64,000 nucleotides of DNA from Pseudomonas cichorii (GTDB lineage Bacteria > Pseudomonadota > Gammaproteobacteria > Pseudomonadales > Pseudomonadaceae), in assembly GCF_018343775.1 (NCBI RefSeq), contig NZ_CP074349.1, positions 1,168,001 to 1,232,000 of the forward strand, written 5' to 3'. Position 1 is the stretch's first letter; each line of letters begins with the position of its first letter. Under the pieces are notes generated by a model. That model was not told the DNA's origin and searched no databases. It worked only from the letters and a program-made list of their open reading frames with translations. This document shows positions 36,162 through 45,500 of the stretch, piece by piece. The translations under genes were made by a program, and so were the position numbers.

Positions 36162-36189
36162 TCATGCCGAACTCAATGCGAATGCCACC

Positions 36190-36927
36190 ATGTTATTTAC
36201 CTCTTTTCGCTCTGCCGTCGTTCTTGCGGTGGGGCTGTGGATGTCGGCCGTCGAGGCGGGCATTGTGCTCAATACCACGCGGGTCATTTATCAGGGGGGT
36301 GACAAGGAAGCCAGTTTTGCTGTGCAAAACAGCGGCGGCGGAGAGATTCTTCTGCAGTCCTGGCTGGAAGCGCCGGCCCGCGCAGATAACGTCACTGCGA
36401 ACCTGCCTTTTGTCGTGGCTCCGGCACTTGCCCGCATGGCAGGCGGCAGTCGGCAATTGTTGCGCATCATCTATGCCGGATCAGGCTTGCCGGAGGATCG
36501 GGAGTCGGTGCTCTGGCTCAATGTGCAGGAAATTCCCCAGACGGCCTCGGAAAATACCCTGCAGATTGCGATACGTCAGCGCATCAAGGTGTTCTTTCGA
36601 CCTCAGGGCCTGAAGGGCGATCCGACGGCGGCACCGGAAATGTTGCGCTGGCGGCTGCTCAAGGGCGATGTGCTGGAGGTCGAGAATCCGGGGCCTTACC
36701 ACGTCTCGATGCTCAAGCTGGCCACCCGCCAGGGCGGCAAGGAACTGGCAAGTCTTGAAAGCCAGATGCTTTCGCCGGGCCAGAACCTGCGCCTGACACT
36801 GATGCACAAGTCTGGCAACGGGCCGGTGGCGTTGAGTTTTATCAGCATCAATGACTTCGGTGGGCAAGTTCCTTATCAAGCGACTCTCAATGGAGAGCAA
36901 GTTACTTTGGCCACTAAAACCCGATAG
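36190..36927 (+). CDS. Periplasmic fimbrial chaperone (first)
   Basis: A 245-residue PapD-like chaperone with a signal peptide (about 1-23, ending AVEAGIV). The N-terminal Ig domain carries TRVIYQGGDKEASFAVQNSG and the family motif LNVQEIP. The alternating hydrophobic G1 strand TLQIAIRQRIKVFFRP and a C-terminal Ig domain follow. It caps subunits in the periplasm by donor-strand complementation. The ATG at 36190 is used because the signal peptide starts there; an upstream in-frame ATG at 36148 adds 14 residues inside the hairpin. Confidence 0.9.
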   Translation: MLFTSFRSAVVLAVGLWMSAVEAGIVLNTTRVIYQGGDKEASFAVQNSGGGEILLQSWLEAPARADNVTANLPFVVAPALARMAGGSRQLLRIIYAGSGLPEDRESVLWLNVQEIPQTASENTLQIAIRQRIKVFFRPQGLKGDPTAAPEMLRWRLLKGDVLEVENPGPYHVSMLKLATRQGGKELASLESQMLSPGQNLRLTLMHKSGNGPVALSFISINDFGGQVPYQATLNGEQVTLATKTR

Positions 36928-37072
36928 CGATAACTCTCCAAATATTAGCCTGGACGCTTTTATTGATTCTCAACCCTTTGAGTACTGAAGATAACAGTGA
37001 CTCGGTAATCGTGCGCCTGCGTGAAAGGATTCCGCTGCACGTCAGATCTGCGAAGTAGAGTGAAAACAGCTA

Positions 37073-39637
37073 ATGGAATGGCACCACCAGAACAACAAGA
37101 AGGCCATGACAGGTTTTGGTCTGTATGGCAGAGCGAACTGGATCAAAGGCAAGACCCGAAGATCATTGCGGCGATGTCGGCTGGCGATTGTGGGGGGAAG
37201 TCTGTGTATCACGGCGTTCACCGTGGTATCGGCAGACACGCAAGGTGCACAGCCGGTCAAGTTCAATACGGCTTTCATTCAAGGCAGTGACCAGCCTCCC
37301 GACCTGCAGGAGTTTCTGCGCGCCAACAGCGTATTACCCGGTACTTACCGGGTGGATGTGTATGTCAACCGCGCACTGAGCGGTCGCAGGGATATCACCT
37401 TCAGTCGTAACGAAAGCTCCGGCCTGATCGAGCCCTGCCTGAGCCCCGAGATGCTTGAGAACTTCGGACTGGACCCGCAGCGTTTGACGGTGACCAGCGG
37501 GCAGGAGTGTTTCGATCTGGAAAACACCATTGAATTCGCCCGCATCGATTACCGGCCCGATGCCCTGCGTCTCGATATCAGTGTTCCGCAGGCTGCCATG
37601 GCGCGCAGCCGGCGAGGGTATGTATCACCGGAACTCTGGGATCAGGGAGAAACAGCCGGTTTCATCAATTACAACTTCAATGGCTCAAGACGTGATCAGC
37701 GTGGGCAGCAGTCGGATCAGTATTATCTGGGGCTGCGCAATGGCTTTAACCTCGGTGCATGGCGGCTGCGCAACGAGTCTTCGCTGGTGTATGGCGATAA
37801 CCAGCCCTATCGCTTTCGCAGCAACCGCACTTTCGCGCAGCGCGATATCACGGCACTCAAGAGCCAGCTCACTCTGGGTGAAACCTTCACCGATTCTCAG
37901 GTCTTCGACAGCGTGCGTTTTAAGGGCGCGACGATAGCATCCGATGATGGAATGCTGTCCGACAGCGAGCGCACCTATGCGCCGGTGATTCGCGGCACTG
38001 CCGAAACCAACGCTACGGTCGAGGTCCGGCAGAACGGCTTCATGCTGTACAGCGGCAACGTTTCGCCCGGGCCGTTCGAGATCACCGACATTTATCCCAG
38101 CGGTTCCAATGGCGATCTGCTGGTGACCATTATCGAGGCCGACGGTCGACGGCGCACCTTTACCCAGGCCTATGCGTCTCTGCCGATCATGGTGCCTGCC
38201 GGTTCGTTTCGCTACAGCCTCGCCGCCGGGCAAGTGGACAGCAATGACGATCACCAGGCCTCGCCGAATTTCACCAGCGCCGCTGTCATTTATGGGCTTT
38301 CCGAGCGGGTAACCGGTTTTGGTGGCCTGCAACTGGCCGAGGACTACAACGCCGCCAATATCGGAACCGGGGTCAATACAGGCCTTGGGGCCCTGTCTTT
38401 CGACATCACCCATTCGATCAGCGAGCTGAAGCAACAGACCCGCAGCGGCCAGAGTATTCGGGTGCGTTATGCCAATACCCTGGATGTCACCAACACCACA
38501 TTGGCAGTGGCCGGTTATCGTTATTCCACCGAGCAGTACCGGACCCTCAACCAGCATGTCAGTGAAACGGACGAGCGGCCCGGGCTGCTTGCCAATGGCC
38601 GGGCACGAGACCGGCTGGAGCTTAATGTCACTCAGGTGCTGCCCAGCCAGTCCGGTTCTCTGAGCCTGACAGCCTCCGAGCAGCGCTACTGGAACGTGTC
38701 CGGCAAGACTCGCCAGTTGTACCTGTCCTACAACGCGGCCTGGCGCACCTTGAATTACAGTGTGTCGTTAGAGCGCAATCAGGAATTTGGCACTCAGGGA
38801 AAGGGTGAAAACGATAATCGTCTGGCTTTGAGCATGACCCTGCCGCTGGGGGACTCGCCGGGTTCTTCGCGTCTTTCGTTCAATGCCGTGCGTGATGACA
38901 ACGGCGAATACAACGTACAGACCGGGCTCAACGGTCAGGTGCTGGACAGGCGCGACCTGTTCTATTCGGTACAGGCCGGCCATGACAGCAGTTCCGGCAG
39001 CTTCGGTGCCGGCAAACTCAATGTCACGACGCCTTACGGCCGTTTCGAGACGGGCTACAGCCAGGGCCGTGACTATGACGCCTTGACCCTGGCTGCATCG
39101 GGTTCGCTGGTGGCCCATGGTGGCGGGATCAACCTCGGCCAGCCGCTGGGGGAAACCTTTGCTCTGGTTCAGGTACCGGAGGTAGGTGGCGCCAGGTTGA
39201 AGTCCTACAGCAATGTGGAAACTTCGGACAATGGCTATGCGGTGCTGCCCTACGCCCAGCCTTATCGCACCAACTGGGTGTCGCTGGACACCCGGCAACT
39301 GGGCGCCGATATCGAACTGGATAACGCGATCAGCCAGATCGTGCCGCGTCGTGGCGCGATTCCTCTGGTGAGTTTCAAGGCATCCCAGGGTCGCCGTGTG
39401 CAGTTTGAACTGGTTCGTGCCGATGCCAGCCCGATCCCGTTGGGCGCCAGTGTCGAGGATGAGCAGGGCCGTAATCTGGCCGTTGTCGATCCCAACAGCC
39501 AGGCATTGGTGCTCAGCGAAAAGGACAGCGGCGTGTTGCGCGTGCAATGGTCGGGGCAAAGCTGCCGTGCTCCGTTCACGCTTCCCCCCAAAGACGCCAA
39601 GCGTGCCTATGAGCGGCTCAAGGTGGTTTGCCAATGA
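37073..39637 (+). CDS. Outer-membrane fimbrial usher
   Basis: An 854-residue usher. It has a signal region with a long N-terminal extension (cleavage likely near FTVVSADTQG, about residue 54) and an N-terminal chaperone-binding domain (about 60-190, FNTAFIQGSDQPPDLQEFL). A 24-strand barrel with a plug follows (APVIRGTAETNATVEVRQNG), then C-terminal domains with a cysteine pair (GQSCRAPFTLP ... VVCQ). It secretes and polymerises the pilus. A start further downstream (MTGFGLYG) is possible, since the first residues are not signal-like. Its stop overlaps the second chaperone as ATGA. Confidence 0.92.
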   Translation: MEWHHQNNKKAMTGFGLYGRANWIKGKTRRSLRRCRLAIVGGSLCITAFTVVSADTQGAQPVKFNTAFIQGSDQPPDLQEFLRANSVLPGTYRVDVYVNRALSGRRDITFSRNESSGLIEPCLSPEMLENFGLDPQRLTVTSGQECFDLENTIEFARIDYRPDALRLDISVPQAAMARSRRGYVSPELWDQGETAGFINYNFNGSRRDQRGQQSDQYYLGLRNGFNLGAWRLRNESSLVYGDNQPYRFRSNRTFAQRDITALKSQLTLGETFTDSQVFDSVRFKGATIASDDGMLSDSERTYAPVIRGTAETNATVEVRQNGFMLYSGNVSPGPFEITDIYPSGSNGDLLVTIIEADGRRRTFTQAYASLPIMVPAGSFRYSLAAGQVDSNDDHQASPNFTSAAVIYGLSERVTGFGGLQLAEDYNAANIGTGVNTGLGALSFDITHSISELKQQTRSGQSIRVRYANTLDVTNTTLAVAGYRYSTEQYRTLNQHVSETDERPGLLANGRARDRLELNVTQVLPSQSGSLSLTASEQRYWNVSGKTRQLYLSYNAAWRTLNYSVSLERNQEFGTQGKGENDNRLALSMTLPLGDSPGSSRLSFNAVRDDNGEYNVQTGLNGQVLDRRDLFYSVQAGHDSSSGSFGAGKLNVTTPYGRFETGYSQGRDYDALTLAASGSLVAHGGGINLGQPLGETFALVQVPEVGGARLKSYSNVETSDNGYAVLPYAQPYRTNWVSLDTRQLGADIELDNAISQIVPRRGAIPLVSFKASQGRRVQFELVRADASPIPLGASVEDEQGRNLAVVDPNSQALVLSEKDSGVLRVQWSGQSCRAPFTLPPKDAKRAYERLKVVCQ

Positions 39638-40374
39638 ACCGGGCATTGCGTCGCGGTGTGTTTGCGCTGTTCTGCTGGGCGAGCAGCACTGTGCAGGCGG
39701 CAGTATCGCTGGCGGGTACCCGACTGATTTTTGATGGCGTCTTTCGCGAAGCGAGTATCCAGGCCAGTAATCTCAGTGAGCATGAAGTGTTGATTCAGGC
39801 CTGGTTGAGCGCTCCCCAGGACACTGACGAAACGCCCAGAGAGCAGCGAACAGTCCTGCCCTTTGTCGTCACGCCGCATTTCTCCCGTTTGCCTGCCGGA
39901 GGCAAGCAGGAACTGCGGGTGCTGTATCAGGGCGCGGGCCTGCCCGAGGATCGCGAGTCACTGCTGCACCTGTACGTTCTGGAGATCCCGCCGCGGCGTG
40001 AGGGCACCAATCAGCTCAATATCGCCGTGCGTCAGCGTATCAATGTGTTCTATCGACCTCCCGGCCTGCCGGGCGACCCGGCTGAAACTGTCGGGCGCCT
40101 GGGCTGGAGCCTGACGGATGACGCCGTTCGCGTCAGCAACCCCACGGCTTATCACGCCACGCTGCAAGCGGTGAAGCTCGATGAGTTTCTGCTCAGCGAT
40201 TACCTGTTGCTGGAGCCGGGTGCGCGTCTTGAGTTGCCGATGCCGCGTCAGTCCCGGCCACAAGTCTTTTCATTCAAGGGCCTGACCGACTATGGCGGTC
40301 AGCGCTCCCATTGCATGCGGTTGAACGGGCGAATGCCGTTCACTGATTCCATCCCACTCCAAGAAGAATGCTGA
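39634..40374 (+). CDS. Periplasmic fimbrial chaperone (second)
   Basis: A 246-residue PapD-like chaperone with a signal peptide (about 1-20, WASSTVQAAVSL), TRLIFDGVFREASIQASNLS, the family motif LYVLEIPP and the G1-like strand QLNIAVRQRINVFYRP. It shares the architecture of the first chaperone but is clearly a diverged paralogue. Two chaperones in one operon, as in CupA and CupB of P. aeruginosa, suggest separate clients; its position next to the adhesin suggests it serves that protein. Confidence 0.9.
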   Translation: MNRALRRGVFALFCWASSTVQAAVSLAGTRLIFDGVFREASIQASNLSEHEVLIQAWLSAPQDTDETPREQRTVLPFVVTPHFSRLPAGGKQELRVLYQGAGLPEDRESLLHLYVLEIPPRREGTNQLNIAVRQRINVFYRPPGLPGDPAETVGRLGWSLTDDAVRVSNPTAYHATLQAVKLDEFLLSDYLLLEPGARLELPMPRQSRPQVFSFKGLTDYGGQRSHCMRLNGRMPFTDSIPLQEEC

Positions 40375-40375
40375 T

Positions 40376-41374
40376 ATGACCTGTTTTCCTGCCAAGCGCT
40401 GGTTGAAACCCCTCGTTCTTGTAGCGGCACTGAGCCCGGCCACCGGCTTTGCCCTGGTGTGCAAGACCCAGGGTTCGGGTGAGTCCGCGATTCATGGCGA
40501 CCTGAGCAGCACGGTTGCCATACCGGCCTCGGCTCCTAATGGTGAGGTGATCTGGCGTTCCGAACGACTGAACATTCAGGTCGAATGTGCCAGGGAAGGG
40601 CAGCAGTCGGTGCCGCAGGAAATCTTTATCTACATCAACCCGGATAACAGGCCGATCGGCCAGGGCATTCGTGCCGGTCTGACCATTGATGGTGTGGATT
40701 ACCTGCAAACCGGCGGGCGCATCAGTACCCGTCAGTCCGTGCCGGTCTGCCATGAAGGGGATTCCAATATCGGCGCGTGTCCCAAGGCCAGTTTCAACCT
40801 GGCATTTTCAGTCTTCGTGCAAAAGTACGGGCCGACGCCGCCTTCGGGCATGGCCAGTGACCTGACCGATTACCGGGTCTTCCAGCTCGACGGTGCGGCC
40901 GGTCTGGACCCGGTTCCGGGACGCAACCTCAGTTATGTCATCAACAACCTCAAAGGCCTGCGCTTCATCGCCTGTGAGGCACAATTGCAGGTGATGCCTG
41001 AAACACTGGAGTTCGGTTCCATCGGCATTCAGCGGGTCGAGGTGGGAAGGGTATTTGCCAGACGTCCGTTTTCCCTGCTGACCAGCCGCAGTTGTGAATC
41101 ACCGTTCAGCCTCAATGCGCGCTTCAGGCCGGTGACGGGGCGGCTTGCCGGTGACGTGCTGGTACCGGGCAACAACAGTTCGCTGGGGATTCGGATCGTG
41201 AGCGAGAGAAGCAACTTGCCGCTGCGTTATAACGAGCTGTTTCATCTGGCCGACCTGCTGGGTGATAACCAGACGGCGCGTGCAGACTTCAATGCCGAGC
41301 TGCTATGGCAGACAACAAGGCCCAAGGCCGGGCCGTTCGAGGCCGAGGTGATGGTGGATCTGTTCTACAAATGA
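40376..41374 (+). CDS. Two-domain fimbrial tip adhesin
   Basis: A 332-residue secreted protein with a signal peptide (about 1-24, ending TGFALVCK). The N-terminal half (about 25-190) is a lectin-like receptor domain with three cysteines (VCKTQG, QVECARE, PVCHEG and GACPKA, four counting the last). The C-terminal half is a pilin domain ending EAEVMVDLFYK. It is roughly twice pilin length, as expected for tip adhesins. It starts one base after the second chaperone stop. The ligand is unknown. Confidence 0.82.
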   Translation: MTCFPAKRWLKPLVLVAALSPATGFALVCKTQGSGESAIHGDLSSTVAIPASAPNGEVIWRSERLNIQVECAREGQQSVPQEIFIYINPDNRPIGQGIRAGLTIDGVDYLQTGGRISTRQSVPVCHEGDSNIGACPKASFNLAFSVFVQKYGPTPPSGMASDLTDYRVFQLDGAAGLDPVPGRNLSYVINNLKGLRFIACEAQLQVMPETLEFGSIGIQRVEVGRVFARRPFSLLTSRSCESPFSLNARFRPVTGRLAGDVLVPGNNSSLGIRIVSERSNLPLRYNELFHLADLLGDNQTARADFNAELLWQTTRPKAGPFEAEVMVDLFYK

Positions 41375-41476
41375 CGACGACCCATGGCCGATGTCTGGTC
41401 GGGCAAGCGTTCAACGATTGAGGTATGCTGCGCGCCCACGGGCATGTGCCCGGCCATTTCGACTTTTGGTGTCGCC

Positions 41477-41701
41477 ATGACAACCCCCGAACAAACACCT
41501 GCTCCAGAAGCCGTCACCGACTCAGCGCCGGAGACTGACAAGAAAACCACGGTTGCGCCGTTCAGCTTTCCGTTCAAGCCTTCCGAATTCGCGCAGGCCA
41601 AAAAGGATCAGGCCTGGTATCAGAAGTCGAGCAAGTCTTCGCATCACAAGACTCCCGGTGCCGCGCCTGCCGGAACCCGTCGTTCGATGGGCAAGCGCTG
41701 A
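41477..41701 (+). CDS. Small conserved hypothetical protein
   Basis: A 74-residue basic, disordered-looking protein (MTTPEQTPAPEAVTDSAPET, then FSFPFKPSEFAQAKKDQAWY and a Lys/Ser/Gly-rich tail ending RRSMGKR). It has no signal or membrane segment. I recall similar small proteins in other Pseudomonas, but no function. The ATG at 41477 is preferred over 41384, whose extension is cysteine-rich and non-native. Confidence 0.6.
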   Translation: MTTPEQTPAPEAVTDSAPETDKKTTVAPFSFPFKPSEFAQAKKDQAWYQKSSKSSHHKTPGAAPAGTRRSMGKR

Positions 41702-41707
41702 TCGGCA

Positions 41708-42460
41708 TCAGGCCGACTGCAATGGAATGAACATGTAGGACGTCGGGTCGCGGGTCGTTACCTCGGCACCTGCTCCATTCAGCGTGTTGATGACTTCCTG
41801 ACCCGCCACATGAAATTCCCAGCCCGCATCGGACGAAACCGGCTCCGTGCGGGTGGTGACCTGCTCGATGGCGGCCGCAAAAGCCTGCATGTCCGGCAGG
41901 TAAGCCACAAACCCGTTGCCCTTGAGCGCGGTGGTGCGAATCCCCAATAGCTGACAGACCGACTGCTTGGTGGCGATCTCGTCCCGGTCGGCCTGACGCG
42001 ATTGTTCGATCAGCGCTATCAGTTGAGTATCCACCAGTTTGTTGCCCACGATCAGGTCCGGACCCTGTTCCCAGGAGTGCGGCGGGCAGTCCTTGGCTTC
42101 TGGGCGCAGGGGAATGTGCGGATTGATTTCCATCGGATAGATACGGCACACCAGCGGGCGACGTTCGTAGATGCGGCAGAGGTTCTCTGCGTCAAGATTC
42201 CGGCAACGCCCCACGTTGTAGGCAGCGAAAGTGATTGCCACGTACGCTTGTGCGGAGCCGCTGTTCACCACCGTCGAACGTCGGGTGGCGTGGGTCAGTT
42301 GCTCTTGGGGAACACCATAACCATCACTCAGAAATGCCTCGGTCAACACGATCACCGTACCGCCGTCAGCCGCCCATTGCGTGGCTTCGAGCAGAGTCAG
42401 GGGAACATGATGATCGGTACAGCAACCGCCGCAACCTACGCAGGAAAACTGAGTGTTCAT
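41708..42460 (-). CDS. YkgJ-family cysteine-cluster protein
   Basis: A 250-residue soluble protein with the N-terminal cluster FSCVGCGGCCTDHHVPLT, further cysteines in GRCRNLDAENLCRIYERRPLVCRIYP, and DCPPHSWEQG. This spacing defines the YkgJ/UPF0153 family, which probably binds zinc or an iron-sulfur cluster. The function is not established. It is convergent with the small hypothetical gene and leaves only 6 bp between stops. Confidence 0.85.
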   Translation of the reverse strand: MNTQFSCVGCGGCCTDHHVPLTLLEATQWAADGGTVIVLTEAFLSDGYGVPQEQLTHATRRSTVVNSGSAQAYVAITFAAYNVGRCRNLDAENLCRIYERRPLVCRIYPMEINPHIPLRPEAKDCPPHSWEQGPDLIVGNKLVDTQLIALIEQSRQADRDEIATKQSVCQLLGIRTTALKGNGFVAYLPDMQAFAAAIEQVTTRTEPVSSDAGWEFHVAGQEVINTLNGAGAEVTTRDPTSYMFIPLQSA

Positions 42461-42561
42461 TGTTTCGATAACCCGTTCAGGATAGGTGCCAGGACCGACA
42501 GCGAGTGGCTGCCGGTCACGACCTGGACAGGTAACGAAGCAAATTGTGCGCCAGCGCTACC

Positions 42562-42876
42562 TCACTTGAGGGGGAGGCTGTCCCATTCGGTTACGCTGGC
42601 CTCCCGGCTTTTGCGGTTGTACAGGCACAGTTCGGTGCCCTTGCGGTTGTTCATGTGCTTCTGGGGATAGCGGCCTTGCAACAGCAGGGCACTGTAGCCA
42701 ACCCGGTCATCGAACAGGGCGTTGCTGCTGACGGGTTTGCTGTCCTTGAGCTGGCTGGCCTTTAGGCAGCTGTCGAGCATGGCCTTGTCCAGAGCGTTCC
42801 AGGCTTGCGGGGTGGCAGCGTTGGCCTGGCCGACAATTGCCCAGAGGATTATCGGCAGCGCGATAAGTGATTTCAT
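42562..42876 (-). CDS. Small periplasmic hypothetical protein
   Basis: A 104-residue protein with a clear signal peptide (1-20, LIALPIILWAIVGQANAATP) and a mature domain of about 84 residues. That domain contains two cysteines (LDSCLKASQ and TELCLYNRK), which could pair. A GGCC-rich leader with GGAGG lies before the ATG at 42876. I do not recognise the family. Confidence 0.7.
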   Translation of the reverse strand: MKSLIALPIILWAIVGQANAATPQAWNALDKAMLDSCLKASQLKDSKPVSSNALFDDRVGYSALLLQGRYPQKHMNNRKGTELCLYNRKSREASVTEWDSLPLK

Positions 42877-42914
42877 GATTGGCCTCCACACTATCGGGAG
42901 TCGATTATGCCAGA

Positions 42915-43376
42915 TCAGGTTTCTTCGATTGCCGAACGCCGGACGTAGGACATGTCCATTTTTTCGTACAACTGCCGCGCCATCAGATTGTTTTCCATGA
43001 CCAGCAGGTCGACCCTGGGTTCGCCGCGTTGACGCAAGTGGCTGAACAGCAGCGTCAGCAAGGCCATGGCGACACCCTGACGCCGGGCGCGTGGGTGAGC
43101 CACCAGATCCTTGATGAAGGCGCTGGTCCAGCAGGTAATCACGCCGACCGGTCCTTGATCGTCCACGGCAACGAAGCACAGCCCGGTATTGAACTCCGGG
43201 TCATGTTTGAAAGCGTTCACCCAGTGGGAATAGTCCGGCACGCTTCCGCTGCCGTCCTGATAACCCAGGCTGAGCAGGCGATGAATTTCGGTGGCTTGAT
43301 CGAGAGAGAAGGGGATCGGGCGGATGTCGGCAGGCCAGCTGGGTTCAGGTACCGGCTGCCCGAGGTCCCGACGCAT
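42915..43376 (-). CDS. GNAT-family N-acetyltransferase
   Basis: A 153-residue GNAT acyltransferase. The acetyl-CoA loop motif A is visible as IKDLVAHPRARRQGVAMALL (R/Q-x-x-G-x-A), and the C-terminal NNLMARQLYEKMDMSYVRR is the usual motif B. The start is uncertain: an in-frame ATG at 43376 (MRRDLGQ) is used, but homologues may start further upstream in RHYWLMRR, and the longest frame overlaps the cheV 3' end. The substrate is unknown. Confidence 0.78.
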   Translation of the reverse strand: MRRDLGQPVPEPSWPADIRPIPFSLDQATEIHRLLSLGYQDGSGSVPDYSHWVNAFKHDPEFNTGLCFVAVDDQGPVGVITCWTSAFIKDLVAHPRARRQGVAMALLTLLFSHLRQRGEPRVDLLVMENNLMARQLYEKMDMSYVRRSAIEET

Positions 43377-43441
43377 CAACCAGTAATGCCGGGCTGAGGC
43401 GTCGGTCCTTGAAGGGCCTTGGGAGCAGGGCGCTCTGCGTA

Positions 43442-44341
43442 TCAGTTGCCCTGGGCCATGACGGTGTGTGCCGCCTCGATCAGACATTTGGTCAACTCGG
43501 GGGACGAGAACTTGGTCAGCACGGAGTTGGCGCCGGCCAGCTTGGCCTTTTCGCCGTTCATTGCGCTGTCCAGGGAGGTGTGCAGCAGGATGTACAGGTC
43601 CTGGAAGTCCGGGGTTTCACGCAAGGTACGGGTCAGGGCGTAGCCATCCATCTCGGACATTTCGATGTCGGAGACCACGATGTTGATCTGCGCCGGGGTG
43701 CCTTGCAGCTCCAGCAGGACATCGATGGCTTCCTTGGCGCTGCGGGCCGTGTGGCATTCCAGGCCAAGGTTGCGCAAGGTGATGATCGACTGCTGCAACG
43801 CGACCTGGCTGTCGTCGACGACCAGAATCCGGGCCTGGGACAGAACCATGACGTCTTCGGCAGGCAACTCGTCGGACTGGACAACGATTTGTGCTGGCGC
43901 GATGCCGTGAATCACTTTTTCGATATCCAGCACTTGTACCAGAACGCCATCGACCTGGGTGACGCCGGTGATGAACGACCGGCCGCTGGAACCGAAAGGC
44001 GGTGGACGAATGTCGGTGGTCAGGCAGTGGACGATCTTGCTCACCGCCTGCACATGCAGACCCTGCTTGGAACGGCTGACGTCAGTGACGATCAGGCAGC
44101 CGCCATCGGGATCGGCCAGCGGGCGTTCGCCAATGGCACGGCTGAGGTCGATCACGGACAGAGAGGCACCGCGCAGTGTCGCGACACCTTTGACGTGCGG
44201 GTGGGACTCGGGCAGGTGAGTCAGGGGCGGGCAGGGAATGATTTCACTGACCTTGAGCAGATTGATCGCCATCAGCTTGCCGCTGCGTAACGTGAACAGC
44301 AGCAGCGAAAGTGAATCTGCTCGGACGTTCTTGGGGGACAT
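43442..44341 (-). CDS. cheV: CheV chemotaxis coupling protein (CheW-REC)
   Basis: A 299-residue protein with an N-terminal CheW domain (about 8-150, LLLFTLRSGKLMAINLLKVSEI and VKGVATLRGASLSVIDLS) and a C-terminal receiver (about 165-295; Asp in IVVSDIEMSEMDGYAL, Lys in NSVLTKFSSPE). CheV couples chemoreceptors to CheA and is modulated by phosphorylation. The ATG at 44341 starts at MSPKNVRADS. It is not next to the main chemotaxis cluster. Similar stand-alone cheV genes are common in Pseudomonas. Confidence 0.92.
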   Translation of the reverse strand: MSPKNVRADSLSLLLFTLRSGKLMAINLLKVSEIIPCPPLTHLPESHPHVKGVATLRGASLSVIDLSRAIGERPLADPDGGCLIVTDVSRSKQGLHVQAVSKIVHCLTTDIRPPPFGSSGRSFITGVTQVDGVLVQVLDIEKVIHGIAPAQIVVQSDELPAEDVMVLSQARILVVDDSQVALQQSIITLRNLGLECHTARSAKEAIDVLLELQGTPAQINIVVSDIEMSEMDGYALTRTLRETPDFQDLYILLHTSLDSAMNGEKAKLAGANSVLTKFSSPELTKCLIEAAHTVMAQGN

Positions 44342-44941
44342 AAAAACCTTCTGGCTATAGGTGTTCGTCGCTGAGAGGCGCAAAACAACTTTCAGTGACA
44401 GGCTATCGACTCGCGACAGGCTGGCTTTAGGCTAACGGGCCGCAGCATTGAAGGCCTGTGTGTTCGGTCACTCTTCTTGAAAAGTGATTTTCACTTCGTG
44501 CAGGATTGTTTTCGGCCGCAAGAGCGGGGGGCGCAATACTGGCAGTTTGATTTGTTTGACGTCAAACGGTTGATTGCGTCACAGAACGAAAGAGAATTAC
44601 CGATTGTGTCTTTTGTGCGCCCCTGGCTGTGTCCCGGGATTGCCCTGCGGTAAACTGTCGCACTTCTTCTTCCGGGTGCCTGGGTGCGACAAAAAGACGC
44701 ATCCTTCTATATATAAGGAAGAGATCTGTTTTTTTGCGCCTTCGTGCTCCACCACCTGTCGCGGTGCCGAAGGAACCATCCGGTTGGCAAATCCATCCGT
44801 ATGGCGGACAGGCGCTTGAGTTGGCAGGGACGAGAGACGAATATCGCGCACCATCCGCCAGCGGGTATTTACTCGCGATCAGTCCCGCAGGTGCCTGCGC
44901 TGGCCCGGCGCACCTGCACACCATTTCGATAAGGTAAGTGA
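44342..44941. other. 600-bp non-coding region between cheV and dsbB
   Basis: No credible CDS. Visible structure includes GTCGCAC (44657-44663) pairing with GTGCGAC (44684-44690) around a 20-nt loop. A small AT-rich palindrome CCTT...AAGG (about 44704-44719) is followed by a T-run in CTGTTTTTTTG (about 44728-44736), and a GC-rich block lies just before dsbB. It could hold a small RNA or long leader in addition to the cheV and dsbB promoters; this is not established. Confidence 0.45.
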
Positions 44942-45451
44942 ATGAGCGACAACACGTTGTACCTGAGACGCGAAAAGCGTTTTCTGGTCTTGCTGGGAAT
45001 CATCTGCCTGTCCCTGATCGGCGGCGCCCTGTACATGCAGATCGTGCTGGGCGAGGCACCTTGCCCGCTATGCATCCTGCAGCGCTATGCCTTGCTGTTC
45101 ATCGCCATCTTCGCTTTCATCGGCGCTGCCATGCCGGGCCGTCGCAGTATCACGGTGATGGAAACCCTGGTCACCTTCAGCGCCCTGGGCGGTATCGCGG
45201 CTGCCGGCCACCATGTCTACACCCTGGCGTATCCGGCAGTGAGCTGCGGCATCGACACCCTGCAGCCCATTGTCGACGGTCTGCCTCTGGCGTCGCTTTT
45301 CCCGCTGGTATTTCAGGTCAGCGGTTTCTGCTCCACACCCTATCCGCCCGTCTTGGGGTTGTCATTGGCCCAGTGGGCTCTGATAGCATTCGTTCTGACG
45401 GCTGTTCTGGTCCCGATTGGCGTCATTCGCAATCGTCGTAGACCTTACTGA
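44942..45451 (+). CDS. dsbB: Disulfide bond formation protein DsbB
   Basis: A 169-residue four-helix inner-membrane protein that reoxidises DsbA by passing electrons to quinone. The quinone-proximal pair is APCPLCILQRY, and the periplasmic pair is AVSCGIDTL and VSGFCSTPY. The start ATGAGCGACAACACG follows AAGG. A terminator lies just after it, and the cyo oxidase operon follows on the same strand. That adjacency fits ubiquinol redox context, but they look transcriptionally separate. Confidence 0.92.
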   Translation: MSDNTLYLRREKRFLVLLGIICLSLIGGALYMQIVLGEAPCPLCILQRYALLFIAIFAFIGAAMPGRRSITVMETLVTFSALGGIAAAGHHVYTLAYPAVSCGIDTLQPIVDGLPLASLFPLVFQVSGFCSTPYPPVLGLSLAQWALIAFVLTAVLVPIGVIRNRRRPY

Positions 45452-45470
45452 AAGCAAGGGCTTTGATGGA

Positions 45471-45500
45471 AAAATGCCTCGTTTTCACGAGGCATTTTTT
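45471..45500 (+). terminator. Terminator after dsbB
   Basis: The stem AAATGCCTCG/CGAGGCATTT with loop TTTTCA is followed by more T. It lies 20 bp after the dsbB stop. Confidence 0.9.

Noticed and set aside
36148..36189. An upstream start for the first fimbrial chaperone
   Set aside because: It lies in the intercistronic hairpin and would put 14 non-signal residues before a normal signal peptide.
44574..44937. Several short overlapping frames between cheV and dsbB
   Set aside because: Frames conflict with each other, lack ribosome sites and have no recognisable products; treated as non-coding.
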